Source: Ophiostoma sp. CBS 140.51 (lineage: Eukaryota; Ascomycota; Sordariomycetes; Ophiostomatales; Ophiostomataceae). Taken from it: DNA of 64,000 nt. Below the pieces are notes generated by a model that saw only the letters and a program-made list of their open reading frames with translations, did not search any database and was not told the DNA's origin. Shown here in pieces: positions 23,073 through 33,785 of the stretch (its first letter is position 1; each line of letters opens with the position of its first letter). Both the position numbers and the translations under genes were made by a program. The stretch lies in the NCBI GenBank assembly GCA_029298735.1, contig JANSLP010000064.1:1-64000 (forward strand), in the 5' to 3' direction.

Positions 23073-24260
23073 ATGCACATCCCGGGGCTCATGGAGCCGG
23101 AACACTTCCCGGCCATGCGCCAGCAGCCTTCCTATGCCGAGATCATGGCCTGTCTCGACGGACTGCGGGCCTCCAAGTCGGACCCACTGGCGTTTGAGGA
23201 CGACGACGGCGAACAGGTCTGGGACTGTGCCACGCCCCGCGACGAGATCGAGGCTCTCCAGGCCGCGTCCGCCCACGAAGTCCAGCGCTATGCCAACGCC
23301 GTCTCTCGCTACCTCAACAGCATCATCATGAACGACCTGTCGTGGCTGCCTGATGAAGAGGAGCGCGAGAACCTGTGGACTGTCGCCAGTCGCCGCATTG
23401 CCGAGCGGTGCGGTAGGACCGCTATGGGCGACATTACACGGCGGTGGCCTCTTCCTTTACCGGCTGAAGAGACTCAAGGCAACGACTCGTCTGAAGACAG
23501 CGACGATTTTTCTGTGCCGAACCGGCCCGTGCAGGTCGATCTTGTCATCAAAGAGCCCGCCCTCGTCGGCGACAGTCTCGGCTTCAAGACCTGGGGCACG
23601 TCGTACGCCATGGCCCGTATGCTGCCCGAACTGGCACACTCCAAGGGTCTGCGGCATCTGCAGCCTTTTTTGCGCCAGGGCCTGCCCGTCCTCGAGCTTG
23701 GTGCCGGAACGGGTCTGCTGGGACTGGCCGCTGCCGCTCTGTGGCGTGCCGACGTTGTCCTGACTGATCTTGCCACCATTGTGCCCAACCTGACGGCCAA
23801 TGTTGAGCGCAACAGCAAGATTATCCAGGCCCGCGGTGGCAGTGCACGGGCTGGTGTGCTGCAATGGGGCTCCACGCGTGAAGAGAACAACGAGAGCGAA
23901 GGTGTGTTCGTGGTCGACACAGAGCTGTTCCCCGAGGATCACCAGTTCCCACTGGTCCTGGTGGCCGACCCCATCTACGACGAGGAGCACCCGGCGCTGC
24001 TGGCAAGTGCCATTGATGCCCAGCTGGCGTTGCTAAGTGAGGGCGACGACACCAAAAGCCCGCGGGCCGTCGTCATGGTCCCATTGCGTGACCGCATGAC
24101 GGAGAAGATGGCTGCCATGTTTGTGGCTGAGATGGCGGAGCGCAAGCTGATGCCTGTCGACGAGGGCGAGATTGCCGGCCAGGACAGCGACTGGGAGAGC
24201 GGCGGGGCCGGTGTTGGCTGCGAGTTTACCTGCTCATGGTGGGTGTTTCACCGGGTGTAA
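23073..24260 (+). CDS. Protein-lysine methyltransferase, EFM2/Rrg1-like
   Basis: 395 residues in one exon. A seven-beta-strand (Methyltransf_16) S-adenosylmethionine-dependent methyltransferase. Motif I is E208-L-G-A-G-T-G214 in PVLELGAGTGLLGLAAAAL, preceded by the family signature EPALVGDSLGFKTWGTSYAM; the later LVADPIYDEEHP is the post-II motif. An N-terminal helical extension of about 150 residues is typical of yeast Efm2, which methylates elongation factors (eEF2 and eEF3), and of S. pombe Rrg1. EFM2-like is the best fit, but other members of the FAM86/EFM group cannot be excluded. The start is the first in-frame ATG after an upstream stop; an alternative N-terminal exon is possible. Cytosolic. 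Confidence 0.85.
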   Translation: MHIPGLMEPEHFPAMRQQPSYAEIMACLDGLRASKSDPLAFEDDDGEQVWDCATPRDEIEALQAASAHEVQRYANAVSRYLNSIIMNDLSWLPDEEERENLWTVASRRIAERCGRTAMGDITRRWPLPLPAEETQGNDSSEDSDDFSVPNRPVQVDLVIKEPALVGDSLGFKTWGTSYAMARMLPELAHSKGLRHLQPFLRQGLPVLELGAGTGLLGLAAAALWRADVVLTDLATIVPNLTANVERNSKIIQARGGSARAGVLQWGSTREENNESEGVFVVDTELFPEDHQFPLVLVADPIYDEEHPALLASAIDAQLALLSEGDDTKSPRAVVMVPLRDRMTEKMAAMFVAEMAERKLMPVDEGEIAGQDSDWESGGAGVGCEFTCSWWVFHRV

Positions 24261-24708
24261 ACGACTATGAAGACAACTTTCCTTCTTTTTTTTATTTTTA
24301 TTGCACACCTCAGCGACCTGATTTGATTTTGATACGACATAAAGACATAGAACGAACCGCAACGAAAGACATTATTATACGGTGCCTCCCCTGCAACTAG
24401 ATTAGAATTATAAACTAGAAAATGAAAAGAGCTAGAATAGAAAAGACAGACAACCGTTTATACAAAACGGTTTCTCTCTCTCACTGTGCGTCTCTGTTAT
24501 TATGTGCGTCTTTGATGGGGGCAGCTGCTATATACAATGTATAGCTGAAGTCGCACGATAATGAGTGGGATGAAAGAAAGGAAGTCGCTTAACATATTAA
24601 AGAAACCCGACAATAAGAAACAAAAGAAAGCTTGAGTGCATGGAAATGTAAGTGTAAATGAAGCAAAATAGAATAAAAAAAGCACAAAAAGACCCTCCAT
24701 CTCCCTCT
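24261..24708. other. Convergent 3' flanks EFM2 / VPS8
   Basis: AT-rich sequence between converging stops. No gene seen. Confidence 0.5.
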
Positions 24709-27700
24709 TCATCCATCAATGGGACACACATAGTCGCGGTCCCGCTCGCCGTGCTGCCGCCGCTTGTGCACCATGCCGTTGCCGTTGCTACCACTAGCCC
24801 CGGTACCATTACTGTTGCCATCAGCCTCACTGGCTGCCCGTGCTGCCTCCAGAGCATCAAGACATCCCTGGTGGTAGATGTGCCTACACGCAAACAACAC
24901 CAGTGGACCAAGAGCTGCTGCTGATGGAGAAGACCGCAGGCCACCAGCTTCGCTGCCCGGAACAGCAAGAGTGCCGTCGGCTGCCACGTTGGCGTCGCCA
25001 TTGTCGTCCTTGTTGGGTCTCAACAAAAGGTCGCCGTCTCCGCCGCCTCTTGGTGTCAGTTGGCCAGGCCGGGGCGACGGCGTACGTCTACCAGGCCCAC
25101 CAGCTCCACCAACTGTCCGGTCAGGCAGTTCAAGCAGTGGTGACGAGGGTGCCAGGCGGTCTTTGCCCTTTCCAGTACTGTGGGAGTCCCCATTGTCTTT
25201 GCCCTTGCCACGGTCGAGTCCGCCGCGGCTGGCCATCATAATGGCACGCTTCTTTTCGTTGCGGCGTTCCGTCTCGGCCGCTTGTTTGGCCTCCCATGCC
25301 TCGTAGATGCTGAGTCCGCCGCCATTCTGGCCAGGAATTTGAGGATTTTGAGTATTACCAGGACCGCTGTGGGCTTGCACGACACCAGGACCCCAGACAC
25401 GGCGGCCGCATGCCTCGCACGTTGACCCCTTGGCACGCCAGCCACGCTGCCGCAGCTCGACGGACCGCTGCACGCTGACAAAGAGACTGCGCTCGAGCAG
25501 GCGGTTGGACAGCCTTAGGATAGACTCTTCGTAGGCATAGGCCGAAAAGATGGACGCCAGGACGGCGCGCAGGTCGGCCAGACTGGGCGACGAGACGGCC
25601 GCGCGTGTCAAAAAGGCCTTGAGGATGCGCAAAAACGATAAATTGTTGCCGGCGCCAGCAATCGCACTACCCCGTCGGCTGTTGGATCGTGACGGAGCAC
25701 TACCCGGTGAAGGTGTGGATGGCAGTGGGCCGGATGACGTGGTTGTCAGCAGGGCCGTGAAAGTGTGCTGCACAAGAGAGCGAAGCAGCCCGACGAGCTT
25801 ATCAGCCTCTGCTTTGGGGACTGGCCCAGCGTCTGTCGAAGGAGACACTGTGGTGCCGTTGGTCGTCGCTGCTGCTGCTGCTGCTGCTGCATCGGCTGCC
25901 CGCTCGCCCTCGGGAATGTCGTGGATGTGCGAGGAAAGGTTGCGTGTGATCTGAACGGTCGTATCGATCAGGTCGAGCCACAGCTTTTCGTCGGGTGACA
26001 GGTCGTCCTCCTCGTTGTCGCCCATGCCGTCCGACACCTTCTTCTTCTTCTGCTGCGACTTGGACAATTGGCGTGATGGTCGGCGTATGGTCGTGTCGGT
26101 TTGTCTCTGGCAAAGCCAGATGCCGACATGGGTGTACTTTTGGAGTGCGCGCATCAGATCTTCGGCAGCGTTACGCTGGACGATAGTAACATTAGACGCG
26201 CCGCTGTCGCTATCACTGCGTGCGTCCTCCTCTTCATCAAATTTCACAGTGCCGTTCTTGCCCTCACCATTGGACAACACATTGCCATTCCCAGCCAGAC
26301 CTGACGTCAGAAGACCTTGGACAGCCGACTCAAGGGTGTGCAGGTGCTGAACAAGGCGACCCATGGCCTCGTGGACTTGGCCATCCTGGGCCATGAGGAC
26401 AACCGCGGCATCGATAACGCCCGTGTCCTCCATCGTGGGCAGGAGCTCGTCAAGGCGAAGGTTGGCCGACTGCACAATACCGACATAGTCCGAGACATGT
26501 GAAGGGTCAAACTCGCACATGAGCCGCACGTATTGCTCGATCAGGTCCCGGCGGGTTTCGGCACTGGCGGCTGGCGTGTCCCGCTCCTGCTTCTTTTGCC
26601 GCCTCCGGCTGCCGTCGAGCTGTGACTCTTGGACTGCCGTGTTGTCCGTGTCTGCATCCTCCAAAACCGTCTTAAGATAGGTGTGCTGCAGATCGTGGCG
26701 TTCTTTAATCGACTCCAGGACATGTTCATGAAGCTCAGGGGCATACTCGTCAAGCTTCCGGGCCGCCTCGGCCGGATCTAGAACGACCAGCTCAAAGGAG
26801 TGCTCGCGGATCACATTGTACACCTCCTGTGTGCGCCGTTTGACGGCACCGCTGTTGGGGTTCTCGGCATGGTCGCCCGTGGTCTGGATGCGCAGGCACT
26901 CGGCGATACACTCAAACACGCCGTGCCGGTCGTTGGGGTCCTCAAAGTACGTCTGGAGAAGCTTTCCGTACTGCTTGTCCGAGCGGTAGATGCGTTTGAG
27001 GATGCGGTAGAAGCCAGCCGTCTTGAAGAGCGCGATCAGGTCCGACATATCGGGCGGGTGGTAGACCGACAAGAGGTACTCGGCACTGAGCTGTGCGTCC
27101 TCCTCCAGGTCGGGGCCCGGATAGTGACACAGACCAGCCAGCACCTTGGTCAGCGTCGATTCAGGGATCAGCAGGTACTGCGGGTATTTGGGCAGGTTGC
27201 GGGCAATAAACATGTCGAGGTAAATAGTATCTTCGGGCGCAAAGTCGGCAGGGTTCATAATTTCAATGAGGATGGACAAGATGTACTGGCGGTCGACAGT
27301 TAGTCCAAAGACCTGCTCTTCGGGTAGATCCCGCGCCGTGCTGCCATTGACCAGCTGCTTCTCGGGCGAGTCGTTGAGGAAGGAGTCTTCAAAGGCCTCG
27401 TTGAGTGCGCTCAAGAAGCTGGGCGCGTGGAACTTGAGGATCATGCGCAGGTAAGGGAAGGACGGCTCTTGTGACTGGTTGGGCCGCGTCAGGAACCGCT
27501 TGCTGGCGCTGCTACCGCGCGGCCAGACGACGCTCTTGCCGGAAAACAAGAACCAGAAGATCTCGGACTTGGCCTGCTGCTGTGTCGCCTCGTCCATAAT
27601 CTCGCCCGTCGGGTAGATGCGGCCCGTCAGCACGTAGGAGAGGTACGGGAACATCTTGAGCGCATTGGTGTCGTGCATGTCCTGCTCGCCGGTCGCGTTG

Positions 27701-30475
27701 TCGGGTGCCTCGTACTCGCCGTTGGGCATATGCGGGACAAGCAGAGACAACAGGTCGATGAGAGGCGTGATAAAGTCGCGCATGGCCTGGTTCCAGACGT
27801 ACACTAGAGCATCGTACAGGCCGTGCTGCTTGCATAGAGTTGTGATCTGGTCCAGGTCGAGCGTGGCCGTGTTCATGTGGCAGATGATTTCTTCGAGCCG
27901 GCCCTCCATGCCTCGACTGACATAGTGGCTGACCATGGCCTTGACGACGGTGGGAGGGACAGCCGTGATGGTCTGCTCCAGAATATAGGGCTCGAGGGTC
28001 TCGAGGAAGATGCCTTCTGTGCCCGTCTCTTCAAACCACTCGTACATCTGATCAAAGACAAAGTCGGTATCACCCACGCTCTCACAGGCGGTAAAGCAGG
28101 TTTGTGCCAGCTCCAGCAGGTGGCTGTCGTCGACCGTCTCACGATTCCGTTGACGCTGACTGAAAGCATACTTGAGAGAGGCCGCCATAATCTCCATCAG
28201 ACGTTCCTGGACCATTTTATGCCGCGTTGCCGTGTCCTCGGGCAGGCCAATCGTGCGTTTGTCGGCGTCACCTGTGTAAAAGCTATTTGCCAGCTGAATC
28301 GCACCGACATAGTCACCGTGCTCCATCAATGCGATCAAGCGGTCGGCCCAGTTGGACAGGGCTCCAATGGCCATATCGTTGAAGCCCAAGAGAAACAGCC
28401 GGCCCTTGTAGGCCTTGAAGCTCATGTAGAATGCGTCGGCCACAACGCCATGCATGGAGGTGTCCTCTTCGTCGAGCGTCTCCACCACGTTCTGCAGCTG
28501 CCGAGAGAAGAGGTCGGCATGGTAGATGTAGCGGTTGAGCAGGTCAAAGGCCTCAGTGACGCGCATGCTGTGGTCCTCGAGCACGATAAGGCGCTGAGAG
28601 ATGGTCAGGACGGCAAGGACAGAGCGAGTCAGCCACTGCACAGCGACAATGGCTTCCTCGCACTTCCAGCGGCTGCGTGCCTTACAGTGCAGAGTGGGCT
28701 GTTTTTCCTTGTCCTCGGAGGGGATCTCGTCGACGTCCAGCACGGTCAGAACGTTGGACCAGCAGTACACCAGCTTGGCCTTGGAGATCTCCTCGCCACT
28801 GCGCGGATCGGGCAAGTTGAGGCGCACCGCCGGGAACCATGCCAGGCAACCACTCATAGCGCTGTGCGGCGCGACTTCCTTTGGCCGCGGGGTCTTGTGC
28901 TGGGTGTTGGCCACGGGGGTTGTAGAGACAATGACGAGCAGGTAGGGCGTCAGCATCGCGGTGAGGCCCATTGAATCGGTTGCGCGGTCTACGTTGCCGA
29001 GCGGTAGGGGCGCGAATGCAAGCACAGTGCTGGGCTTGATCTGTTTACCCGAAGTGGGTGGTTTCGTCCCTGGATAGCGGCCAAGGATGCGATTCGTTTT
29101 AACCGTGCGGCCCAGAGCACCTGTACCACGTGTCGCCAAATGTGCAAAGGCCATGCCACGGTCGTCGGCCGAGACAAGAGCCGTCCGGCGCGAGCCGAGG
29201 AAGCCGAGGTGGGTCACAGAAAATCCGGGCATATGGCCGCTCGCCGTTCGGTTGGGATTTTGGGCCTGGGCGGCGTCCATGGGCGGGATATGGAGGAATG
29301 GGCGTGAGGACCGGCTGGTGTCCCAGGTAAAGATGGATCCGTCGGCGTGGCCGCCGGCAACAGTCGTGTGATCGGAGGATATAGCCACGGACGTGATGGC
29401 TCCCGCTTCGACGGCTGAAACGAGTTCGTTAGCACAGTTCTGATAATATGCACCCACACACACCTTATCCACTATCTCTACTTCTCTTCCTACCTTTTGT
29501 TCCCATGCCAATAATCAGTTTGAGGTTCTGGTTGTAGTCAAAGACGAGCAGGACGCCCTTTGTTGTTCCGATAACGATCGAGGCCGAGATGGCCATACAC
29601 GTGGGCGAGCCAAAGTTACGCTTGGCCGACTCCGAAAACGACTGGCTGGACAGCTTCGTGAGCTTTGTCCAGCGCACAACCTCCCATGGCGGCGTGGCCG
29701 ATTCTGTGCTGCCGCCAATGACAGACGATGCAGACGACCGGTCTTGGTACTGGCTGGTGCGAGAGCTGCTGCGGTTGTGGGCAAGGTTGAAGTTGAGGAG
29801 GCCTGGCGAAGATGGGCGCCCCGTGGGTGACAAGAGGCCACTGCTGCTGCTGCCGCTGGGCGAAGCGATGCGCGACTGGAAGCGCTGGTCAAAGGGCCGG
29901 AACGATGGGCTAGAGCCGCGCAGGCCAAAGCGCGACAAGCTGCCCGACGAACGAAACACACTGCTGCCGCCAAACGAAGAGACCATGGAATTCCGGTTCG
30001 AGGTAGACGAATCGGGGACAGAGACAAACGACTCGCCGCCGGGGCTGCCGGGTCGCCGCGGCAGGCCAAGTGCAGAGCCATCCTCAGAGGCGCTGTCTTG
30101 CTGGTTCTCCTCGAGCAGCTCGCGGTATCGTTGTCGTGGAGCGGTGCCGTTTCCGGAACGCACCGGAGTCGACGGCGGTTCTAGTCTTTCTGATATCGCT
30201 GGGCGTTCTTCTGTCGGCGTTGTCGCAGTATCCTCGCCATCTACTTCTACTGAAGCGTCTGTGCTAATCGAAACGTCGGCTACATCGTCGTCGGCTTCGG
30301 CACCTCGTATTGTTTTTGCATCGTCGTCGTCGTCACCATCAGCTCCAGATGATTCTGGGTCGGGAAGCTCGGGGACATCCTCGTCTGCAGCTCCACCAAG
30401 GTCAGAGCCAGAGCCACCCATGACAACGTTTTCCTTCCCCCCGTCGTCGTCCCTCTCCGTCAGACTAGAGCTCAT
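24709..30475 (-). CDS. VPS8: CORVET subunit Vps8
   Basis: Two exons, 30475-29494 and 29414-24709 (79-nt intron with a GCTAACG branch), give 1895 residues. Vps8 is the Rab5-binding membrane-tethering subunit of the CORVET complex on early endosomes. The first 265 residues are acidic then Ser/Gly-rich and disordered. A WD/beta-propeller follows (from about 270; TSVAISSDHTTVAGGHADGS, then GFSVTHLGFLGSRRTALVSA), then a long alpha-solenoid. The C-terminus holds a RING-like zinc region: C1660-x2-C1663, a roughly 170-residue Gly/Ser/Asp-rich insertion, then CRHIYHQGC and finally CPID at the stop, so the last expected Cys is replaced by Asp. A CAG/CTG-rich tract encodes an Ala run near residue 1510. 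The start at 30475 overlaps an uORF stop. Identification rests on architecture plus segments such as RVTEAFDLLNRYIY. Confidence 0.93.
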
Positions 30476-30498
30476 CGGGAGGTGGGCATGCAACGCAT
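30472..30498 (-). promoter_or_regulatory. uORF overlapping the VPS8 start codon
   Basis: An eight-codon frame (MRCMPTSR, two in-frame ATGs at 30498 and 30489) stops at TGA within the sequence ATGA, so its stop overlaps the VPS8 ATG by two bases. Any ribosome translating it would finish exactly on the main start codon, an arrangement suited to termination-reinitiation and to keeping VPS8 output low. Confidence 0.6.
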
Positions 30499-31424
30499 GG
30501 CGTCGACGTCGGCGGGCGTAGGAAGGGGGAAGCTCGAGGCTGTGAGCGGACGGGTCGGATTATCGTCGTCGTCTGTGATCGCGCGCGGGTCCAATTCGAT
30601 AAAAGCGGTTACAGAGCTGGTGACTCAAGCGTCGGGTTCGTCGGAGAGCGAGCGAGGTGCGCTTGGAAGCTCGAGGTTGGAAGAGGAAGCCGTTCGGAAA
30701 AGGGGGGGTCGAAAGTGGTGAGAATCGAGAAATCGACAGCTCGAAGCAAAAGATCGCAGGAAACACACACAGCCTCACTGCTTTCAATTCATGCAGTCGG
30801 TGTCGCAAACTCGAAATCAAAACGAGAGAGAGAAGAAAAAGAGAAAAAGACGCAGGAGGACAGGTCGCCGAGTGTCGTGCTTGGCCCTCTCGAGTTGTTT
30901 CTTGGGGGTGGGTTCGTCTGGTGTGTGTGTTGGTGCGGCCGTTTCTTCTTTTGGAGTTGGCTTCGGATCGCGTTGATCCCCTTCTCAGTGCTGTTGGTTC
31001 ATTCGTGCCTGCCTATTCTTTTCTTACGTTGCTGTCGCAAAAAGTGGGGCCTTATCCGGCCATCCAGCATAGAACATGTCGTAGCTTCCCTGGAAAACGA
31101 GCTGCACCACCTGCCTGCGGTTTCGGCGAATAGGCGGCAGGAGCCACCCACCACGTTAATCTCCAGGCCTCTTTTCCAGCGAGCACATGCATTTGGAATC
31201 GGTGCTACAGCGCCCCCGAACCCGCCCAAAACCCACTGGCGGCTGGCAGCCTTTAGCAGATTTAGCTGGGACGGCGGGCCGTTTTTGATCCGTGCAGCGC
31301 ATCCAGCCGCGTGGAAAGGTCGCTAAGATAATCTCCAACCTATTGTATCAAACGTCACCTACAACTTCACAGCGAAATTGACAACAGACCCCAACGACAG
31401 CCTCTCGCACACTATTTGAGCGCC
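30476..31424. promoter_or_regulatory. Divergent promoter region VPS8 / GPALPP gene
   Basis: 949 bp between the start codons. 30600-30900 is purine-rich on plus (CT-rich VPS8 leader); 31330-31424 is an A/C-rich leader for the plus-strand gene. No clear TATA box. Confidence 0.45.
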
Positions 31425-32987
31425 ATGTCGTCCCAAATCGGCCCCGAGATGCCAGCTCACCTCACCAAGAGGAAACGCACACCCGATGATGACGGCGAGG
31501 ATAACCGGCGCGTGCGGCTTGCATCGCCAGCGGCGACGGCAAAGGCAACAACGATCGGGCCTATTGGGCCCTCGGCGCCTCCACCAGCAGTAAAAGCCAC
31601 TCTGGGGCCCTCGCTGCCTCCTCAGACTTCCGTGAACGAGGACGAGATTGCGCTCGACGACGACAGCGACGACAACAGCGACACCGGGCCAGCACCTCCT
31701 CCAATCGCAAAGCCGGCTGCGCGTCCAGTCATGGGACCTACAATGGGTCCGACAATGCCCCCTCCAGACACAGATCTACGAGACTCAAGGAGAGGTGGAC
31801 GAGACAGACGAGCAAGGTCAGAGTCTAAATCTGGCTCAGACTCGGGCTCTGACTCCGAAGACTCCGACTACGGTCCAGCCTTGCCCGGTCAAGACGATGA
31901 GAGACGGCATGCGGCTGCTGCTGAACAAGTCAACAAGGAGGAGGAGGATGCGCCAGGCCCTTCCTCATTTGACCCTTACAGTGCAGCCCCTGCCCAGCGC
32001 GACGACTGGATGCTGGCACCACCGACCGACCAGACGGCCGCCAGCCGCGCTGCCGACCCGACCAAGATCCGTTCGCGTGGGTTTGCGACAGGCCGGGCAG
32101 CGGCAGCAGGTGAAGCTCGTGCAGCTGGCGGCAGTGGTGGCGCGGCCTCGTCGGCCATTGGCAGCCTGTGGACAGAGACGCTGCAACAAAAGTCACAGCG
32201 GCTAGCGGATACTGTGTTGGGAAGAGCACCAGATCCGCGACAAGGACGTTCGGCTGCTGCTGCTGCAGCACCAACGGTGGCAATGTCGCCTGCCGAAGCA
32301 GCTGCGAATGCTGCACGCGAAGCGCAGATCCGGGCCTATACCGAGTCGACACGGGGCAAAAGTCTGTACGATGCCCACCAAGAGTCGCTCAAGGGCGGCA
32401 AGTCAACGAAGGACAAGAACCGGGACGACAAGAAGAACCGCGATCGTGAACGTGAGCGTGATCGAGATCATAAGCGGCACCCGGACGGAGACCGTGAAAG
32501 TAGGAGAGACAGGGATCGTGGGGACCGTGACGACAGAAGAGAACGGGACCACGACCGCGACCGTGAGAGTCGGCGAGACAAAGACAGAAAGGAGCACCGC
32601 AGCAACCGTGAAGACAGACACAGGAGTGACGGAAAGGAAAGAAGGAGTAGAAGAGACGGCCGAGACGATAAGGAGGACAGAGAAGACAGGCATAGACGGC
32701 ACAGACACGAAGATAAGGACAGGGAACGGCGGCATGACAGACATGATCGTCACGACCGCGACCACCCCAACCGACACAACCACCGTGATCGGGAGGACAA
32801 GGACGAGTTTGAGGGCGAGGTCCGGTCTACCAAGCCTACAGAAGAGGACGACGACCCGAGTGCGCGCGCATTTGACCGCGAAAAGGACATGCGCATTGGT
32901 GTGCAGATCAACAACAAGCAGCGCCGGGACCTGGTGAGCCGTGCCGGCGACTTTGGCGGGCGATTTTCCAAGGGCAGCTTCTTGTAG
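31425..32987 (+). CDS. GPALPP-motif (DUF3752) protein
   Basis: 520 residues, one exon. The name-giving GPxxP motif recurs: GPEMP at residues 6-10, several GP-x-x-P between 45 and 115 (GPSAPP, GPSLPP, GPTMGPTMPP) and YGPALPG near 150. The family's DDWMLAPP follows near 193, then SLYDAHQESLKGG. Residues about 335-465 are an unbroken Arg/Asp/Glu/His-rich tract, like the RD/RE domains of splicing-associated proteins. The end, FDREKDMRIGVQINNKQRRD followed by LVSRAGDFGGRFSKGSF, is the conserved DUF3752 C-terminus. Human GPALPP1 is poorly characterised; nuclear RNA-related function is an inference from composition. Start chosen at the ATG directly before SSQIGPEMP. Confidence 0.9.
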   Translation: MSSQIGPEMPAHLTKRKRTPDDDGEDNRRVRLASPAATAKATTIGPIGPSAPPPAVKATLGPSLPPQTSVNEDEIALDDDSDDNSDTGPAPPPIAKPAARPVMGPTMGPTMPPPDTDLRDSRRGGRDRRARSESKSGSDSGSDSEDSDYGPALPGQDDERRHAAAAEQVNKEEEDAPGPSSFDPYSAAPAQRDDWMLAPPTDQTAASRAADPTKIRSRGFATGRAAAAGEARAAGGSGGAASSAIGSLWTETLQQKSQRLADTVLGRAPDPRQGRSAAAAAAPTVAMSPAEAAANAAREAQIRAYTESTRGKSLYDAHQESLKGGKSTKDKNRDDKKNRDRERERDRDHKRHPDGDRESRRDRDRGDRDDRRERDHDRDRESRRDKDRKEHRSNREDRHRSDGKERRSRRDGRDDKEDREDRHRRHRHEDKDRERRHDRHDRHDRDHPNRHNHRDREDKDEFEGEVRSTKPTEEDDDPSARAFDREKDMRIGVQINNKQRRDLVSRAGDFGGRFSKGSFL

Positions 32988-33785
32988 AGCAGTCGCATCA
33001 TTATCATACATCACATATATACGAACTTTACATAATTCAAGATTTACATATCAAAGCAAAAAATACGATGAACATATGTTTGATTCATTACCGGCCTCTT
33101 TCACGAGAACGTGCTGTTACGCAATCCTAGAGAGAAGAGACCGTGTGTAATAAGCTAAAAGCTAAGAAAGAGGAAGATGAAATGCAAAGACGCTGTCTGC
33201 AAGATATAGGGCCGTGTAGGTAAGAGTCGTAGGTGATGCGAGGGGGTGGGTGAGAGGTGAAAATCAGAAGTAACGCCGCTTAAACGCCTTGTAGTCTTTT
33301 TGCCGTCGGCTTCACCACGAAAAATCCAAAAAAGAAAAGAGCAACATAAATAAAAAGGTAACCAATCCACCTCGTGCTATGCAAACCGAACGACATGTAG
33401 TAAAAAAACAAAAACGCAGGGTAGATGAGAAAAAGGAGGGGGTGGGGGGAATGTGAAGAGACACGCATAATGAAAATGGAACGCATCGCCTCCCCGTATA
33501 ACAAGCTATTTACCGTGTATTCCGTGGTTTAACAAAACAATAATTAACAACATTCAAAAATCGAGCGCTGAGAAAATGACAGAGAGGGAGTATCGCAGGG
33601 ATAGAGGTGAGTCGGAATCAAGATCGCGAGGGCGTTGAGCCTTGGCGTAGGGTATGTCGAGAATAAAAGAGGGAAAGGGGGTATAAGGGTGGTAGGTGGT
33701 TGTAGCGTCGAGGTCGGTGTGCAAGTTGCGTTGCACCACCTTAGATAATAAATATGGATAGAGGTGTGTCGTATGCGCCCTGGTT
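32988..33785. other. Convergent 3' flanks
   Basis: AT-rich 800 bp between converging stops of the GPALPP and RING-H2 genes. Short frames only; no gene seen. Confidence 0.5.

Noticed and set aside
27877..28974. 365-codon plus-strand open frame
   Set aside because: Antisense shadow of VPS8, with no family resemblance.
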